NCBI GenBank assembly: GCA_003956705.1
Contig: QZCP01000186.1
Span: forward strand, 1-64,000
Origin: Brevipalpus yothersi
Taxonomy: Eukaryota; Arthropoda; Arachnida; Trombidiformes; Tenuipalpidae
Direction: 5' to 3'
DNA length: 64,000 bases
In this document: piece after piece, positions 22,590-33,757 of the stretch
Position numbering within the stretch: the stretch's first letter is position 1
How the letters are laid out: every line of letters starts with the position of its first letter
Made by a program: the position numbers and the translations under genes
Notes under the pieces: model-generated
What the model was told of the DNA's origin: nothing
Databases searched by the model: none
Seen by the model: only the letters and a program-made list of their open reading frames with translations

Positions 22590-22700
22590 TCACATACTAT
22601 TATACTATTATACTATTATACTATTATACTATCATACTATTATACTATTATACTCTTATACTCTTATACTCTTATACTATTGTACTATTATCTTATTACA
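22590..22700. repeat. (TATACTAT)n-like low-complexity tract
   Basis: Repeated TATACTATTATACT units just upstream of the right LTR. Confidence 0.85.
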
Positions 22701-22753
22701 CTATTATCATAAGCCTATGGAAAGAGAGAACTTTCCAACTAGAGATAGGCAAG

Positions 22754-22894
22754 TGAAACATGAAAAACTGGATTCCTGAAGGAGGGACAAAATGTAAAAC
22801 TCGATTGCAAAATATTCAGTTGAGTACGAACATTTGAACAGTTCACTTCAGTTAAAATAAAATTATTAATCGTTAAGAAAAATACTATTTCCAG
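22754..22894 (+). repeat. right LTR
   Basis: Near-identical to 20607-20746, in direct orientation. Confidence 0.85.
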
Positions 22895-23845
22895 TAAGAA
22901 TCCCCGCAGGAATCAAGTTATTCAAGATGGCTTAATAGCTTTCAGCTCATTCCAATAGTTCATCGAATTGGAAGCCTGTCATCGTCAAAGAGAGGGTTCA
23001 TCTGAATTCAGACTGCTCTTTAATAACCTTTCAAATGGTAATTTTACCAGGGAAGATTATAATCTCTTGATGACAGGAGGAGTATCACTACTGAGCCAGC
23101 ATGGACGCTGATGATTTAATGATGCCACCCACCTTTCCTTTTTAGATACGAAAGTGATTGAGAGTAACAGAGCTTATCTGACCTCCTTGAATGTACTCGT
23201 TGCCAGAATTTAATCAGAAAACACACCCGATGTAGCTACAACTGAGTCAGAAGATATAATTCTAGGTTTCCCATTCGTCCTGAATTTGGCTATAGGCTGT
23301 AGAGTTATGCTTCAAACTAATATATGGGTTGGAGGAGGCTTGGTTAATGGATCGCTTGGAACCATGAGAAATATTGTATACTTGGAAAGCTCACATCCAC
23401 CAGCAATTCCTCTATACCTTGGGGTTGAATTCGATGAGTATAGAGGCCCCTTATCCGACAATATCTTCCCCGTTGCACCAGTCATCGAGAGTTTCCTAAG
23501 AAAAGGGGCCACTCAAACGAGAAAACAACTTTTTCTAGCTCTAGCTCACTCAATTACCATTCATGAATCCGAAAAATTAACTCTCAGCAAAATGGCTGTT
23601 GATATTGGAGAAAATGAGGCTGCCCTGTGTGTGACGTATGTCGCTCTTTCGGGCGTCAAAAGGCTGGAAAATTTGGTTCTTCTGAAATCTCATAGTGAAG
23701 AACGATTTGCAAAGATACTTCGCAAAAGGGAATTCGATGAGAGGGAAGAATTTATCGACGAGTATTGGTCTAGAAGAATTCTCACATTGATAAAAATTTT
23801 GATAATTATTTTACGATTTCTGAACCTCTCAAAAATTTTTGAATA
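22895..23845 (+). pseudogene. Helitron/PIF1-type helicase, 3' part
   Basis: After a broken piece (FIELEACHRQREG, FNNLSNGNFTREDYNLLM) there is a clean 186-residue frame from about 23286: GCRVMLQTNIWVGGGLVNGS, HSITIHESEKLTL (the TIHKSQG motif, altered) and VTYVALSGVKRLENL (the YVALSRV motif, altered). These are the C-terminal motifs of PIF1-like helicases. With 18304-19367 and 20474-20606 it forms one gene split by two insertions and carrying several stops. Confidence 0.85.
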
Positions 23846-23849
23846 AACT

Positions 23850-25150
23850 CATGATGAACACATACACACCAATATTGGGCCACTCGATTAAGGTGCCATA
23901 AGAAAAGCTTTTAGAGAACACTGTAACAAACGAGTGTCAAAACCACTATCAAGATCTCTGTCAAATCACTGTCAAAATCACTGTCAAAACCCCTGTCATA
24001 ACAATTCCTTTACGGATTTGGATAGCATTGAGTGGAAGATAATCAAATCAAGTGCAATGTTGAAATGGGGCATTTTTTGCCTCTTCATAGGGGGAATACA
24101 AAAAATCATTAATATTGAGAAATCTATTTATTTAGAATTTATGAGTATGGGATTGAATTTAGCTTCCTCCCATTTCCCATTGATCATAGGTTCCAGCTCT
24201 TCTCTAATCACGCATGCTAGAGCTCTAATTTCCTTTATCCGACCATTCATATGTGTTTCAAGATCTGAGATTCCATAAGGACGAAAAACACAGGTACAAT
24301 ATGGGCATCGACACTGCCTTTCACCATGTGTTTGCCTCCTAATCTTCGTCTCTTTCTACGGCTCATCAATGATAGGATATTTCATAGCATTCTCACAAGA
24401 ACATTCCTCCAATTCCGCTTCCCCTGGATCTACATCCTAAATGGGTATACGATATTTCCCTGGGAAGGGTCCAATGGCTTCAACATTCCCATCCTCGAGA
24501 CTAACGAATCCATGAATCTTTGCTGGCCAATCAGTATCATCATCGCGTATTCTAACGGTTTGTTCCTGGAATGAGAAAAATAAGAAAAAAAAGAAGAAAA
24601 AAATAATCATTAACAAAAATTCAGAACGAACCATAATAGAAGTGATGCGAACTTACTCTTACTCTCACAATTATTGTGGTATTCCCACTATTGCTCGAGT
24701 TTTGTGGATCGTTACTCTGCTCATCTAGCATTCTTTTACCAGAGTGACTCTTAGGGGAGGATATTGTCTACCATTGAAGAGTTTGGTTCTGGCTGATTTT
24801 GCCATTATGATGTCCGAGAAATGAATGAGATCACAAGAAAAAGTCTCGGGTTCATATACTCCTCTTTCTCATTGATAATGACCCATGACCCCTCCTCCGT
24901 TGGAGACTGGTCAGATCAAATGGCCTCGACTCATATCATTTAGTCTTGGTCACTCAAAGGCTATATCAAGTGACCCGGACTCATTTCTTATCAGTGATAG
25001 CCACTCAAAGGCTGAAACCTTATTTCGAATAATATGAGTCATTGTCACTTGAGTGCCCAAATGAGTGACTCATATCCTTCCCAAGAATTTTAATAGTACG
25101 CTCAGACAGTCTGCTCTCAGCGGCAAATAGTTCATTCTCACTTGTTGTTA
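23850..25150. other. intergenic, no gene recognised
   Basis: A short CACTGTCAAAA-type repeat near 23940-24000; otherwise only short unassigned ORFs. Confidence 0.4.
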
Positions 25151-25613
25151 TACAGGGTGTCCCAGAGTAATATAGCGCATTTTGAACTTCAAAAACTTTT
25201 GAGATATCTTGATAATTCTTTCGGTTTCTTGGAGAAAAAATGTGTAAGTTTTGTATGGCAAGTGTTTCCAAGAGGTCCGGGAACTGATTAGCATAGATAA
25301 GGGACCATAAAGCCAAAAAAGTAGGTTTTTTGCATGCGTGCAAAAGTGGGCGGAGTTATCGATGAGATAAGGTAATTTTTGAACTTTTCATGATAAGTTA
25401 CGCCTGGTAAAGTTCATTTGATAGTGATGAGATAAGAGACAAAGAAGCTTTTCAGAGCCCATTTTTCACATGGGGTGCCTATTGGATGGTGCTAACATGA
25501 ATCAAAATCACTTCAATCAAAGATCAATCGAACAACTCAGAGCTTTTCCGATTGTTTTTACTATTTTTGCTGCCTTCAGATGCATCGGAGACTCTGGCAA
25601 AAGTTTTTTTTAT

Positions 25614-26698
25614 TCATCTGCCTTCTCCGAACTGTACATTTGTCCCATTTACATTCACAATTGACTCAAGTCTCTTTCGGACACTCCTTATGCAGGCAGC
25701 TCTTATGTGCTCCTGAGGTAGGTTATCAAACTCCCGCCAGATTGCATCTTTGAGCTGTCTCAAAGTCTGAAGCCATTGTCCATACACCATGTTCTTGAGA
25801 GTACCCCACAGGTAGAAGTCGCAAGGGGTTGCATCTGGTGATCTTGGTGCCCATTCAGGATTCCAACCAGCTGCAAGTACTCTTTCCCCGAAGATCTCGC
25901 GGAGGTATTCCTTGACTCTCCTGCTCTGTGAGCGGGAGCGCCATCCTGCATGTACCGATATCTCCTTGACTCATCGATTTGAGGGATGATCTGGTCTCTC
26001 AGCATATCCAAGTACTTGTCAGTTGTCATGTTGCCTTCGTACTCAAATGGACCAATTCTACCACCAGCCCATATGCCAGCCCAGACTTTGACACCTCGCT
26101 GGTCAACCCGCTTAGATTCCACTGTCTTGTGGGGATTCTCATCTGACCAGTAGATGGTGTTTCGGGTGTTGACGGCACCACTCAAGTTGAACTGGGCCTC
26201 GTTTGTCCATACTGTTCGCTCGAGGTGGGTTAGATCTTGTACTATCATCTCTAACAGCTGCCTGGCCATTCTAACCCTACGAGGCTTATCTTCAGGCTTC
26301 AACTCGAATGTTCTGCGTACATGGTATGCTTTGAGCCTCGGGTCCTTAGTGAGGATTCTGTGGACTGTAGTCTTCCATATTGGACGACCTTTCTCCACGA
26401 GTTCTAATGCTAACCTTCGGGTACTCGTTGGCTCATCCTTGCGCTTATGATCTTGGGCAAGCTCACGGACTCGCCTCATGTTGGCAGGAGTTCTGTTGGT
26501 CTTAGACTGCCCAGAATGTTCTAAGCTGAGTCGCTGATGCTCTTCCATGTTCTGGTAGATGGACTTGATGGTATCTCTAGTGGGCCTGATATTATGCAAC
26601 CTCTGGAGCTCACGCTGAGTTGGGACGATGGACTTGTTATTAGCTTCATAGACTATGAGAACCTCTCTTTTCTGGCGGTCGGTGTACCTGACACTCAT
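25614..26698 (-). pseudogene. mariner-type DDE transposase, frameshifted
   Basis: About 360 residues. The N-terminus is a helix-turn-helix region. Catalytic region: WTNEAQFNLSG, where this family normally has Asp-Glu, so the first catalytic Asp is Asn here; then YMQDGAPAHRA (second Asp). A 1-nt frame change near 25924 leads into a frame with WAPRSPDATPCDFYLWG (third Asp) that continues to the stop at 25614-25616. The changed first Asp and the frameshift make it inactive. Confidence 0.9.
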
Positions 26699-26794
26699 TT
26701 CTCTAACTGATTGTTTGGTATGACTATTTTACAATGATGATTATGATAACTATGATGGCTATCTTACAATGATGACGTTGATTAGAATTGTTTG

Positions 26795-26893
26795 ATAATG
26801 ATAGGACTCGAACGCTCGATTGATTGATTGATTGGTTGATCGCTAAACGCTGTACGCTTTAACTAATTACTCTGTTACCCATTGGGCGGTGGC
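26795..26893 (-). other. tRNA-like segment 1 inside the mariner element
   Basis: Minus strand: GCCCAATGGGTAAC (A-box-like, 26887-26874) and GCGTTCGAGTCC (B box, 26814-26803). Spacing is longer than in a normal tRNA, with a TGAT-rich stretch between. Probably a degenerate tRNA or SINE head, not a working tRNA gene. Confidence 0.45.
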
Positions 26894-27139
26894 GAGCAAA
26901 TTAATTATCATCCTATTGATTAATTCTCATGGTTTTGGGTTAAATTTCTCAGTGAACAAGTCATAATAAGTGATTGAAAATTTTGGCAAAACCAGTACCT
27001 CGAACTCTCTCAGCCGGGGGTGGTCTTGAAAATCTTTGAGTCTTCACCAGCGCCCGAGTATCGTCTTCACTCGGGAGCTGGGTCTTTACCAACGAACTTG
27101 CTTGGGTCTTTGAGCCCCCAGCTGATAGGTCCAAGGTTT

Positions 27140-27215
27140 TGGCCGGAGGGTGGATTTCAACCCACGACTTTGGTGTCCAGTAGACTTGGCCGAGCCAACT
27201 GGGCCACCGAGACCT
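27140..27215 (-). other. tRNA-like segment 2 inside the mariner element
   Basis: Minus strand: TGGCCCAGTTGG (A-box match, 27206-27195) and GGTTGAAATCC (B-box-like, one mismatch, 27162-27152), at about tRNA spacing. A tRNA-derived SINE promoter is the simplest reading. Confidence 0.5.
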
Positions 27216-27944
27216 CAGATGAGGAGTCAGGATTGGAACATGCTTTTCATTCTGAGGTATTTTTCGACTTTTTCATTTCTTATCTCATCACTATCGAATG
27301 AACTTTACTAGACGTAGCTTCTCATAAAAAGTTCAAAAATGACCTTATCTCATCGATAACTCCCCCCACTTTTGCACGCATCGCAAAAAACCTGCTTTTT
27401 TGGCTTCATGGCCCCTTATCTATGCTAATAAGTTTCTGGAACTCTCAAAAACACTTGCCATACAAAACTAACACATTTTTCTCCAAGAAACCGAAAGAAT
27501 TATCAAGATATCTCAACCTATTCAAAAGTTATTGAAGTTCAAAATGCGCTATATTACTCTGGGACACCCTGTATAGGGAAATTGAGTCTTTTGTGGTGAG
27601 AATGATTCCGCGAATAACTGAATACAAGCTGTTGAATATTCGATTAGGTGAAAGATAATCAATTGATGTTGGTTAGCCTTCCGGCGTTGGAGTATTTTGG
27701 TTTTGAGTCGAGAATGAATTGTTTACACATGTGCTGGTGCAACAAACGGTGAATTTTTTTCTCATGCAGAATAGAGAGTTTACATGGTGGAAGTTGAATG
27801 GAGATGGGGAAGGTGGGAGGCCACAAGATGGAGGATTTTGGTACAAAAAGGGATGATGGATTGGCCACTACGTTGGTTAACTATTCAAAGATCAAACGCG
27901 TCGATAGAAAGACTCATACATGCTATTGTAAAAGGACAATGGTC

Positions 27945-29033
27945 AAAAGTGCCCATGCTCAGATTTCCATCAAACTTACTCACCTTATCTAATCAATTGT
28001 GATAACACCGAAAAACGAAACGAGAAGTCTCTATGACTCATATTTCCTGAGATAAAGCCATTTTGTCCATTTTGACTATCTCGAAAACCAGCAGTCGTAT
28101 CGAGATAAAAATGGTATCATCTAAATTCTTATCAAGAATGCATTAAGATAAAGAGTTTTTTATCGTATTCAGAGGTTGATAAGATGATGAAAAATCGGTT
28201 TTTTACTTTCTGGAAAAACGAGATTTGAAGCCAATACGATAATAACATTATCATATCTCTCGCAGCTGATAAGATAAGATTGTATGCTTATCGTGTTGGA
28301 GACCCGTGCGCGATTGGGTCAGAAATCGATATTTTCCTTTTACGAAAAAAGTAGGCGGGAGTCCAAAATACTGATAAGATTGTTCTATCTTTCATGATTG
28401 ATAAGAAAAGATAAGGTATATTTCATGCTCACAGCATTGGTACAAATGGTCAAGAATCAATATTTTCTCTTATAAATAAAACTAGACTTGAAGCCAAAAT
28501 TCTGATAACATTATCATATCTCAAACAACCGATAAGATAAGATTAAATAAGATGAAATATACCTTATCTTATCTTATCAATCATGAAAGATAAAACAATC
28601 TTATCAGTATTTTGGACTCCCGCCTACTTTTTTCGTAAAAGGAAAATATCGATTTCTGACCCAATCGCGCACGGGTCTCCAACACGATAAGCATACAATC
28701 TTATCTTATCAGCTGCGAGAGATATGATAATGTTATTATCGTATTGGCTTCAAATCTCGTTTTTCCAGAAAGTAAAAAACCGATTTTTCATCATCTTATC
28801 AACCTCTGAATACGATAAAAAACTCTTTATCTTAATGCATTCTTGATAAGAATTTAGATGATACCATTTTTATCTCGATACGACTGCTGGTTTTCGAGAT
28901 AGTCAAAATGGACAAAATGGCTTTATCTCAGGAAATATGAGTCATAGAGACTTCTCGTTTCGTTTTTCGGTGTTATCACAATTGATTAGATAAGGTGAGT
29001 AAGTTTGATGGAAATCTGAGCATGGGCACTTTT
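27945..29033. repeat. 1.09-kb palindrome, 482-bp arms
   Basis: Left arm 27945-28426 and right arm 28552-29033 have equal length and are almost perfect inverted copies around a 125-bp spacer. They are rich in GATAAGATAAG motifs and have no ORF. The left outer flank (GGACAATGGTCAAAAGTGCC) resembles one at 37048, next to a foldback arm, suggesting a common element family. Confidence 0.92.
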
Positions 29034-29293
29034 CCCATAGAGAACGGGCATTGTCCTTTGTTATCAATCTTACACGTCTCTCTCAGAATTTGTCAGCCAT
29101 TTCTACGACGCTGAATGTATTTTAATAACTCCTTATAGTAACGAGAGAAACTTTTTCGAACTATTGAATCCTAAACTGTGCACTAAAGATAGTTTAGCTT
29201 TTGATCCAATAAACATACTTGAATATTAAGATTAATTCCAAGACATTTATTAATTACACTAAGAATGCATCAGCTAGATTACGGTTATTGAAA

Positions 29294-30277
29294 TTAGTTC
29301 AAAGAAAGGCGATCTGATGGTTCCACCCAACATGAGTTTGGAATTGTGACCCAATTTCCAATCTTCTGTTCCAGGTTGAAAATATATAACTCATACTCAT
29401 CGACTGATCTCTCAATCAAATCACGTCTAGTAGTATCATCTATGGTTGAGAGATCCGATCTCATTTCCTCAAGATCGTCTTTTTTCGCATGAAATACGAA
29501 TTTTTTCGGGATGATTAAAATCGAGTTGCAAACGTTCCCGAAGGTTATTACTTTCAGCAAATTTTTAGACGAATCATAACCTATGACTTTCCCTGGTGTT
29601 TTCCAAGGCATCATTCTCATTTGGTGACGATAGAAGAGCTCAATCGAATTCAGTCCCTCAGACAATTCCACGATCACGGGTTTATGGATTTTGGGACACA
29701 CACTGGCCTTTCCTATTCTCCCAAAATATTCGTTGTACAAACAGTGTGGACAGTGCTCCAAAGTCAGAATTTTCCCTTTTATGTCTTGAATAGTTAGATG
29801 TAGGTCTGAATTAACGTAGAGCGATTTTTTGTCTATCGAAAAACATTTCACTATACATTCAATATCAAGCATAGCTTCCATAGGGGAACCGTAACCCGTG
29901 CAGACGGATTTTTGTTTGAAAACAGCTAAAGATTTCTCATCTCCGCCATCCTTTCTACCATCAATCCAGCTCCAATTGGCCAGTACTTCATCAAACTGTG
30001 ACGATGTAACAATTGAATCCAGAATTTTATACAGAATCTTATTCAGTTTTTCTTTCTTGATGATCTTGAAACGTTTGTTAAAACGTTGCCTCGAGTACAA
30101 TCTTCTGGATGATTGAAGATCAACACAGAGACGGCACTTGACGATCTCATCTTCAACCACATATACTTCATCGTTTATACAATTGAGATGAAAACTTTGA
30201 TTACACTCCGAACACCTGAGTCCGCCCTTTGCTAGACAGTGCCAGCAAAAGTCAGAAATATCGATCTTAACAGGCAT
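29294..30277 (-). CDS. PHD finger protein with PWWP-like region, downstream of RT
   Basis: An intact 327-residue ORF 66 bp after the RT stop, same strand. A PHD-type C4HC3 pattern is complete: Cys11, Cys14, Cys22, Cys25, His30, Cys33, Cys48, Cys51. A second CxxC lies near residue 178. Around residues 230-275, MMPWKTPGKVIGYDSS then VITFGN and IPKKFVF follow the layout of a PWWP domain. The stretch ERSVDEYELYIFNLEQKIG resembles the helix after PWWP in ZMYND8/ZMYND11-type chromatin readers. Role by family: binding histone tails. It may be a third ORF of the non-LTR element (a captured host gene) or an unrelated gene; its openness beside a damaged endonuclease is notable. Confidence 0.65.
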   Translation of the reverse strand: MPVKIDISDFCWHCLAKGGLRCSECNQSFHLNCINDEVYVVEDEIVKCRLCVDLQSSRRLYSRQRFNKRFKIIKKEKLNKILYKILDSIVTSSQFDEVLANWSWIDGRKDGGDEKSLAVFKQKSVCTGYGSPMEAMLDIECIVKCFSIDKKSLYVNSDLHLTIQDIKGKILTLEHCPHCLYNEYFGRIGKASVCPKIHKPVIVELSEGLNSIELFYRHQMRMMPWKTPGKVIGYDSSKNLLKVITFGNVCNSILIIPKKFVFHAKKDDLEEMRSDLSTIDDTTRRDLIERSVDEYELYIFNLEQKIGNWVTIPNSCWVEPSDRLSLN

Positions 30278-30343
30278 TAAGAAAATTTAAACGTGTAAAA
30301 CTAATTACAACTGCAGCCAAAGAGTTAAGGATTACACTGAGGA

Positions 30344-33300
30344 CTATTGATCGTGTATGCTTCGAGTTTGAGCTTCCTCAGTCTCATGAGCGTTGAAGAT
30401 ACGCAATGAGTTCCTTTTTATGTGATTTAACTTTAGTCCTTTTTCAAGTACCTCCCAAAGCTCAATTAAGCCCTCTTTGGTCGAACAGTCTTTAACAAAA
30501 TCTAATGTATTTTTGTGTGGCCTCGAATCAAGTGGTCCTCTGTTAATTAGCTGGCAATCGAAGATGAGATGTTTCATTGAAATATCTTCACCACATCTAC
30601 ACTTGCCCCTGCCGGAAATCGAGTGCCAGCTACCTCCTAAATTGAGTAAACCCTCAACATCGTTATTGATACATGACCAATGTTTGAAAGATCTTGCTAT
30701 TTTTCTTCTATTTTGTTGCTGTACATTGTTGGATATGCACTCATCTAATGAATCTTCTGACCATGATAGTTCATAACAACCCAAGTCATTAAATCTCTGA
30801 TATGGGCACTCCATTATCAAGCAAACCCATGTATTTATGCTGGTTAGCAAGGCGTGATTTAGGTATTTTTGAAGTCTCAAATGACATATCGCCTCGTAAT
30901 GATTCTTGGAACATCTAAAAACGATGAATTTTTTGTGTGGGAAAGAAACCGAGTTCACAAGGTCGATAAAGCATTCTGAGAAGGTAAGCGATGAGTTTTT
31001 TCTACGATGTTTCCGTTGGAAGATGACTTCTCCACTATCTAGCTGATTTTTAACTACCACAGAATCGATTTCCTCAACGAAGGATCCATTAATATATGTG
31101 GAATTTCCGTTCCAAGAATCGATTGCAATTTCCGATTCTACTACTGGAATAGAAAAATTCAGACCTTCTCTTGATGGTCTTGTAAGGGATCTTACGTTTG
31201 GTGTGAGGATCGAATGAAATTGAAGGCCACAATGATTTCTTCGTATAACATTAATTACATGTTTTTCAATTACCTCCCATGGATCATCAATCATGAAAAC
31301 CCATTTTAGGAATGCCATGTTTGTCGATTTAGGAGCGTTGCATATTAATCTTAGAATTCGATCCGTCCCCATCCTTAGATCATTCAATTGATATTGAAAG
31401 GCTAGTAAGCAGGGAAATGCAAAGTATCTGATCACTGATTGCACCAGGGAATCATATAGAACTGGAATGCAAACTGTGGGGAGTTGATGTATAACATGAA
31501 TTTTTCTAAGAAACAGATTCTCAATTTTCGTAAGCTTATCACCAATTTGCGATCTGATAAAGCTCCTGTTGTTGCATCTTTTGAGGCGTAAACCAAGTAT
31601 CTTAACCTCCTTATCCCAGTTGCTCTTATTCGGCACAAACGTTTTCGGAGCAATTGGTATTGCTGATGATTTGTCTGTGTTCATGGTCAGACCAACCTCC
31701 TCACATTGATCTCTTCTAGTCGAAAAAGTTTTCACCCTCAGTTTATCGAAAACATCACAGAAACTAAAAGAGTTCCTTATATCCCAAATTTTGAAGGATT
31801 CACTGATTATTGTGATGTCATCCGCATATTTGAGAGTTAACATGTTGATGTCATCAATTTTTCCTATGTAAATATCTTCAGAGGCTAGATTGAAAAGTTT
31901 AGGGCTACAAAATCCTCCTTGAAAGGCTCCCGTTGTATATTCTTTAAATGCCCATTGTCCATTAATTTTCATCTTGCTATATCGTTTCATTAACATTTCT
32001 CTAATCAGAGCACTAAAGTTCCTGTCTTTTGTTATTCTTTCTAATTTTTCACAGCATTTTTCAATACTAAAATATTCAAATGCATTTTTCAAATTTATGG
32101 TTAATATGACTGCCATTCCGTTGTTCTTTTCGAAGAGAAATGATAAATGATCAAACAAGGCCAAGAATAAATTGTCCGAACCCTTGCCGCGGGAGAAGCC
32201 AAGTTGATAAGGTAGATCATCCAGCTCTCGGTACCTCAGTAAGATTTCATATATTAAGCATTCAAACGCTCTTCCGATCGGATTCATAATAGCTATGGGT
32301 CTATATTGAGTCCCATTCTGTTTTTCGATAAGTGTGATATTACTATTGAACGATCCTCTTGGGATGATAGAATTCACGAAGCACTGGGCGAGAAATTTTT
32401 TGATACTTGGATCATTAACGATCGAGAGGATCATTGTTCTGCAATCGATAAATTTGTCGTAGCAGCACCTCTTCCTTCTCAGTCTCCTGACCAGATCATT
32501 CCATTCTGAGTCAGTCGAAGAGTGAATTTTCTGTTTATCAATCGTACAAGATGATTTGTAGCATGTGTCTATAGCCCCAAAATCGCTAATGAACGATGTT
32601 CTACTATCTGGAAGACTGGTCTCATTGACTGAAAAAAAGTCCTTTTTCATTCGTAGCCAGTCACTACCAAAAATGCGTTTGCATATCGTCCAAGAGTCCA
32701 GTTGTTTATTCCTAATTTTGCTACTGAACATTCTTTTCAGAGCAAATTCCTCCTCTGAAATTTCCCTTCTAAGGTCGCACAACATTTGCTGGAGCTTCTT
32801 TAATTCCTCGCTTTTCAAACTATTCTTTTTATTTTTTAACCTAAAAATTCTGTTCATTAATTTTTTCTTCTTTTTAACTGTAACCATGACATTATTCCTG
32901 AATCGTCGACTTTTACACATTGACGCCGCTGCCATATTACTAATATGGGCTAGTATGATATTAAAATTGTCTCCTGCTGTTTCGTGGTCAACGGAATCTT
33001 TGAGTTTCAGCATGTTAGTTTTAATCACTTCTAGTAATTTTTTCGAATTTATAAACTCATCTGAATTTGATGTGTCCTGAGTTTCAAATGAGATAGAAAC
33101 ATGCACTATACGGTGGTCTGATGTCTGGATGTCACTAAATTCATATTTAATATTTTTCTTATATTTCTCTGGACCCATCACTACGTCCAGCCATGTCTTT
33201 ATCTGTCTTGAAACATCCATCCTCGTCCAATTTGTTTCACACTGATCTATTAATGGAATGAGTCCAAATTTTCTTGTAATCCCTAGAATCTTATGTGCAG

Positions 33301-33757
33301 TACCTCTATCCTTAATAAGACTCCATAAATTATGTTCTGAATTAAAATCTCCAGTAATAAAAGTAGTATGACCTTTTGCACATATGGTTAAGCAGTCGAT
33401 CAGGTGAGAGATGGTTTCGCCTTTTGTATCAACTCATGGTCTCCAATATACACTGACGAAAGCTATTCTCCGACCGAAGAAGTGACCTGAGATTGCAACG
33501 TAGTCTCTGTTGACTGGACATGCTAATTTTCGCCAACCACTCATATTTGAAATAATCATTACATTTCCATTGCACCATGCTTTTTCATTATCTCTAAGAA
33601 AATCAGTCAAACCTGATCTGGGTAACTCATTAACCGACAAGACCCAATACTCACTGCTATTTCTGCATGTGAGAATGCTATCAAACAGGGCCATTTCCGA
33701 CTTATTAGCGTTGATGTGAAAAATGTTAAACAGATTTTTCTTTTCAAAGATGACCAT
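30344..33757 (-). pseudogene. non-LTR retrotransposon ORF2: APE endonuclease and reverse transcriptase
   Basis: One frame of about 1137 codons with a single TGA at 33434-33436. The N-terminus (IFHINANKSEMALFDSIL) and, after the TGA, ITGDFNSEHNLW and TSDHRIVHVSI are APE-endonuclease motifs. RT motifs follow: YRPIAIMNPIGRAFE, GFSRGKGSDNLF, motif A TINLKNAFEYF (near residue 376 counted from the Met at 33220), GAFQGGFCSPKLFN and motif C LKYADDITII (near 466). Motif A normally has Asp where this copy has Asn. A possible degenerate RNase H (TYINGS) and a terminal CRCGED...HLIFDC finger end it. The nonsense codon and the motif A change imply an inactive copy. Confidence 0.88.

Larger units (their letters stand above)
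20607..22894 (+). mobile_element. small LTR retroelement lacking RT
   Basis: Direct repeats of about 140 bp at 20607-20746 and 22754-22894 begin TGAAACATG and end TTTCCA. Right after the left LTR is TGGTGACCCGAACGTGAT, a plausible primer binding site that resembles (from memory) the 3' end of tRNA-Trp. A purine-rich tract (GGAAAGAGAGAA, near 22720) precedes the right LTR. The 2.0-kb interior encodes Gag-like pieces, a CCHC knuckle and an exonuclease domain, but no RT, integrase or protease was found. The element interrupts the helicase gene. A clean target duplication is not visible. Confidence 0.8.
25153..27571 (-). mobile_element. Tc1/mariner-type transposon with long TIRs
   Basis: The ends are CAGGGTGTCCCAGAGTAATA and its inverse; TA dinucleotides at 25151-25152 and 27572-27573 are the target duplication. 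TIRs extend about 290 bp with some mismatches (about 25153-25445 and 27275-27571). One transposase gene lies on the minus strand. About 570 bp between the gene start and the right TIR contain two tRNA-like segments, so the element has probably taken up a SINE or similar repeat. Confidence 0.93.

Noticed and set aside
26795..27215. Functional tRNA genes
   Set aside because: A/B boxes are imperfect or badly spaced and no convincing cloverleaf with paired acceptor stem was seen.
32565..33080. 171-codon plus-strand ORF
   Set aside because: Antisense to the RT ORF, with no domain; the RT motifs on the other strand are clear.
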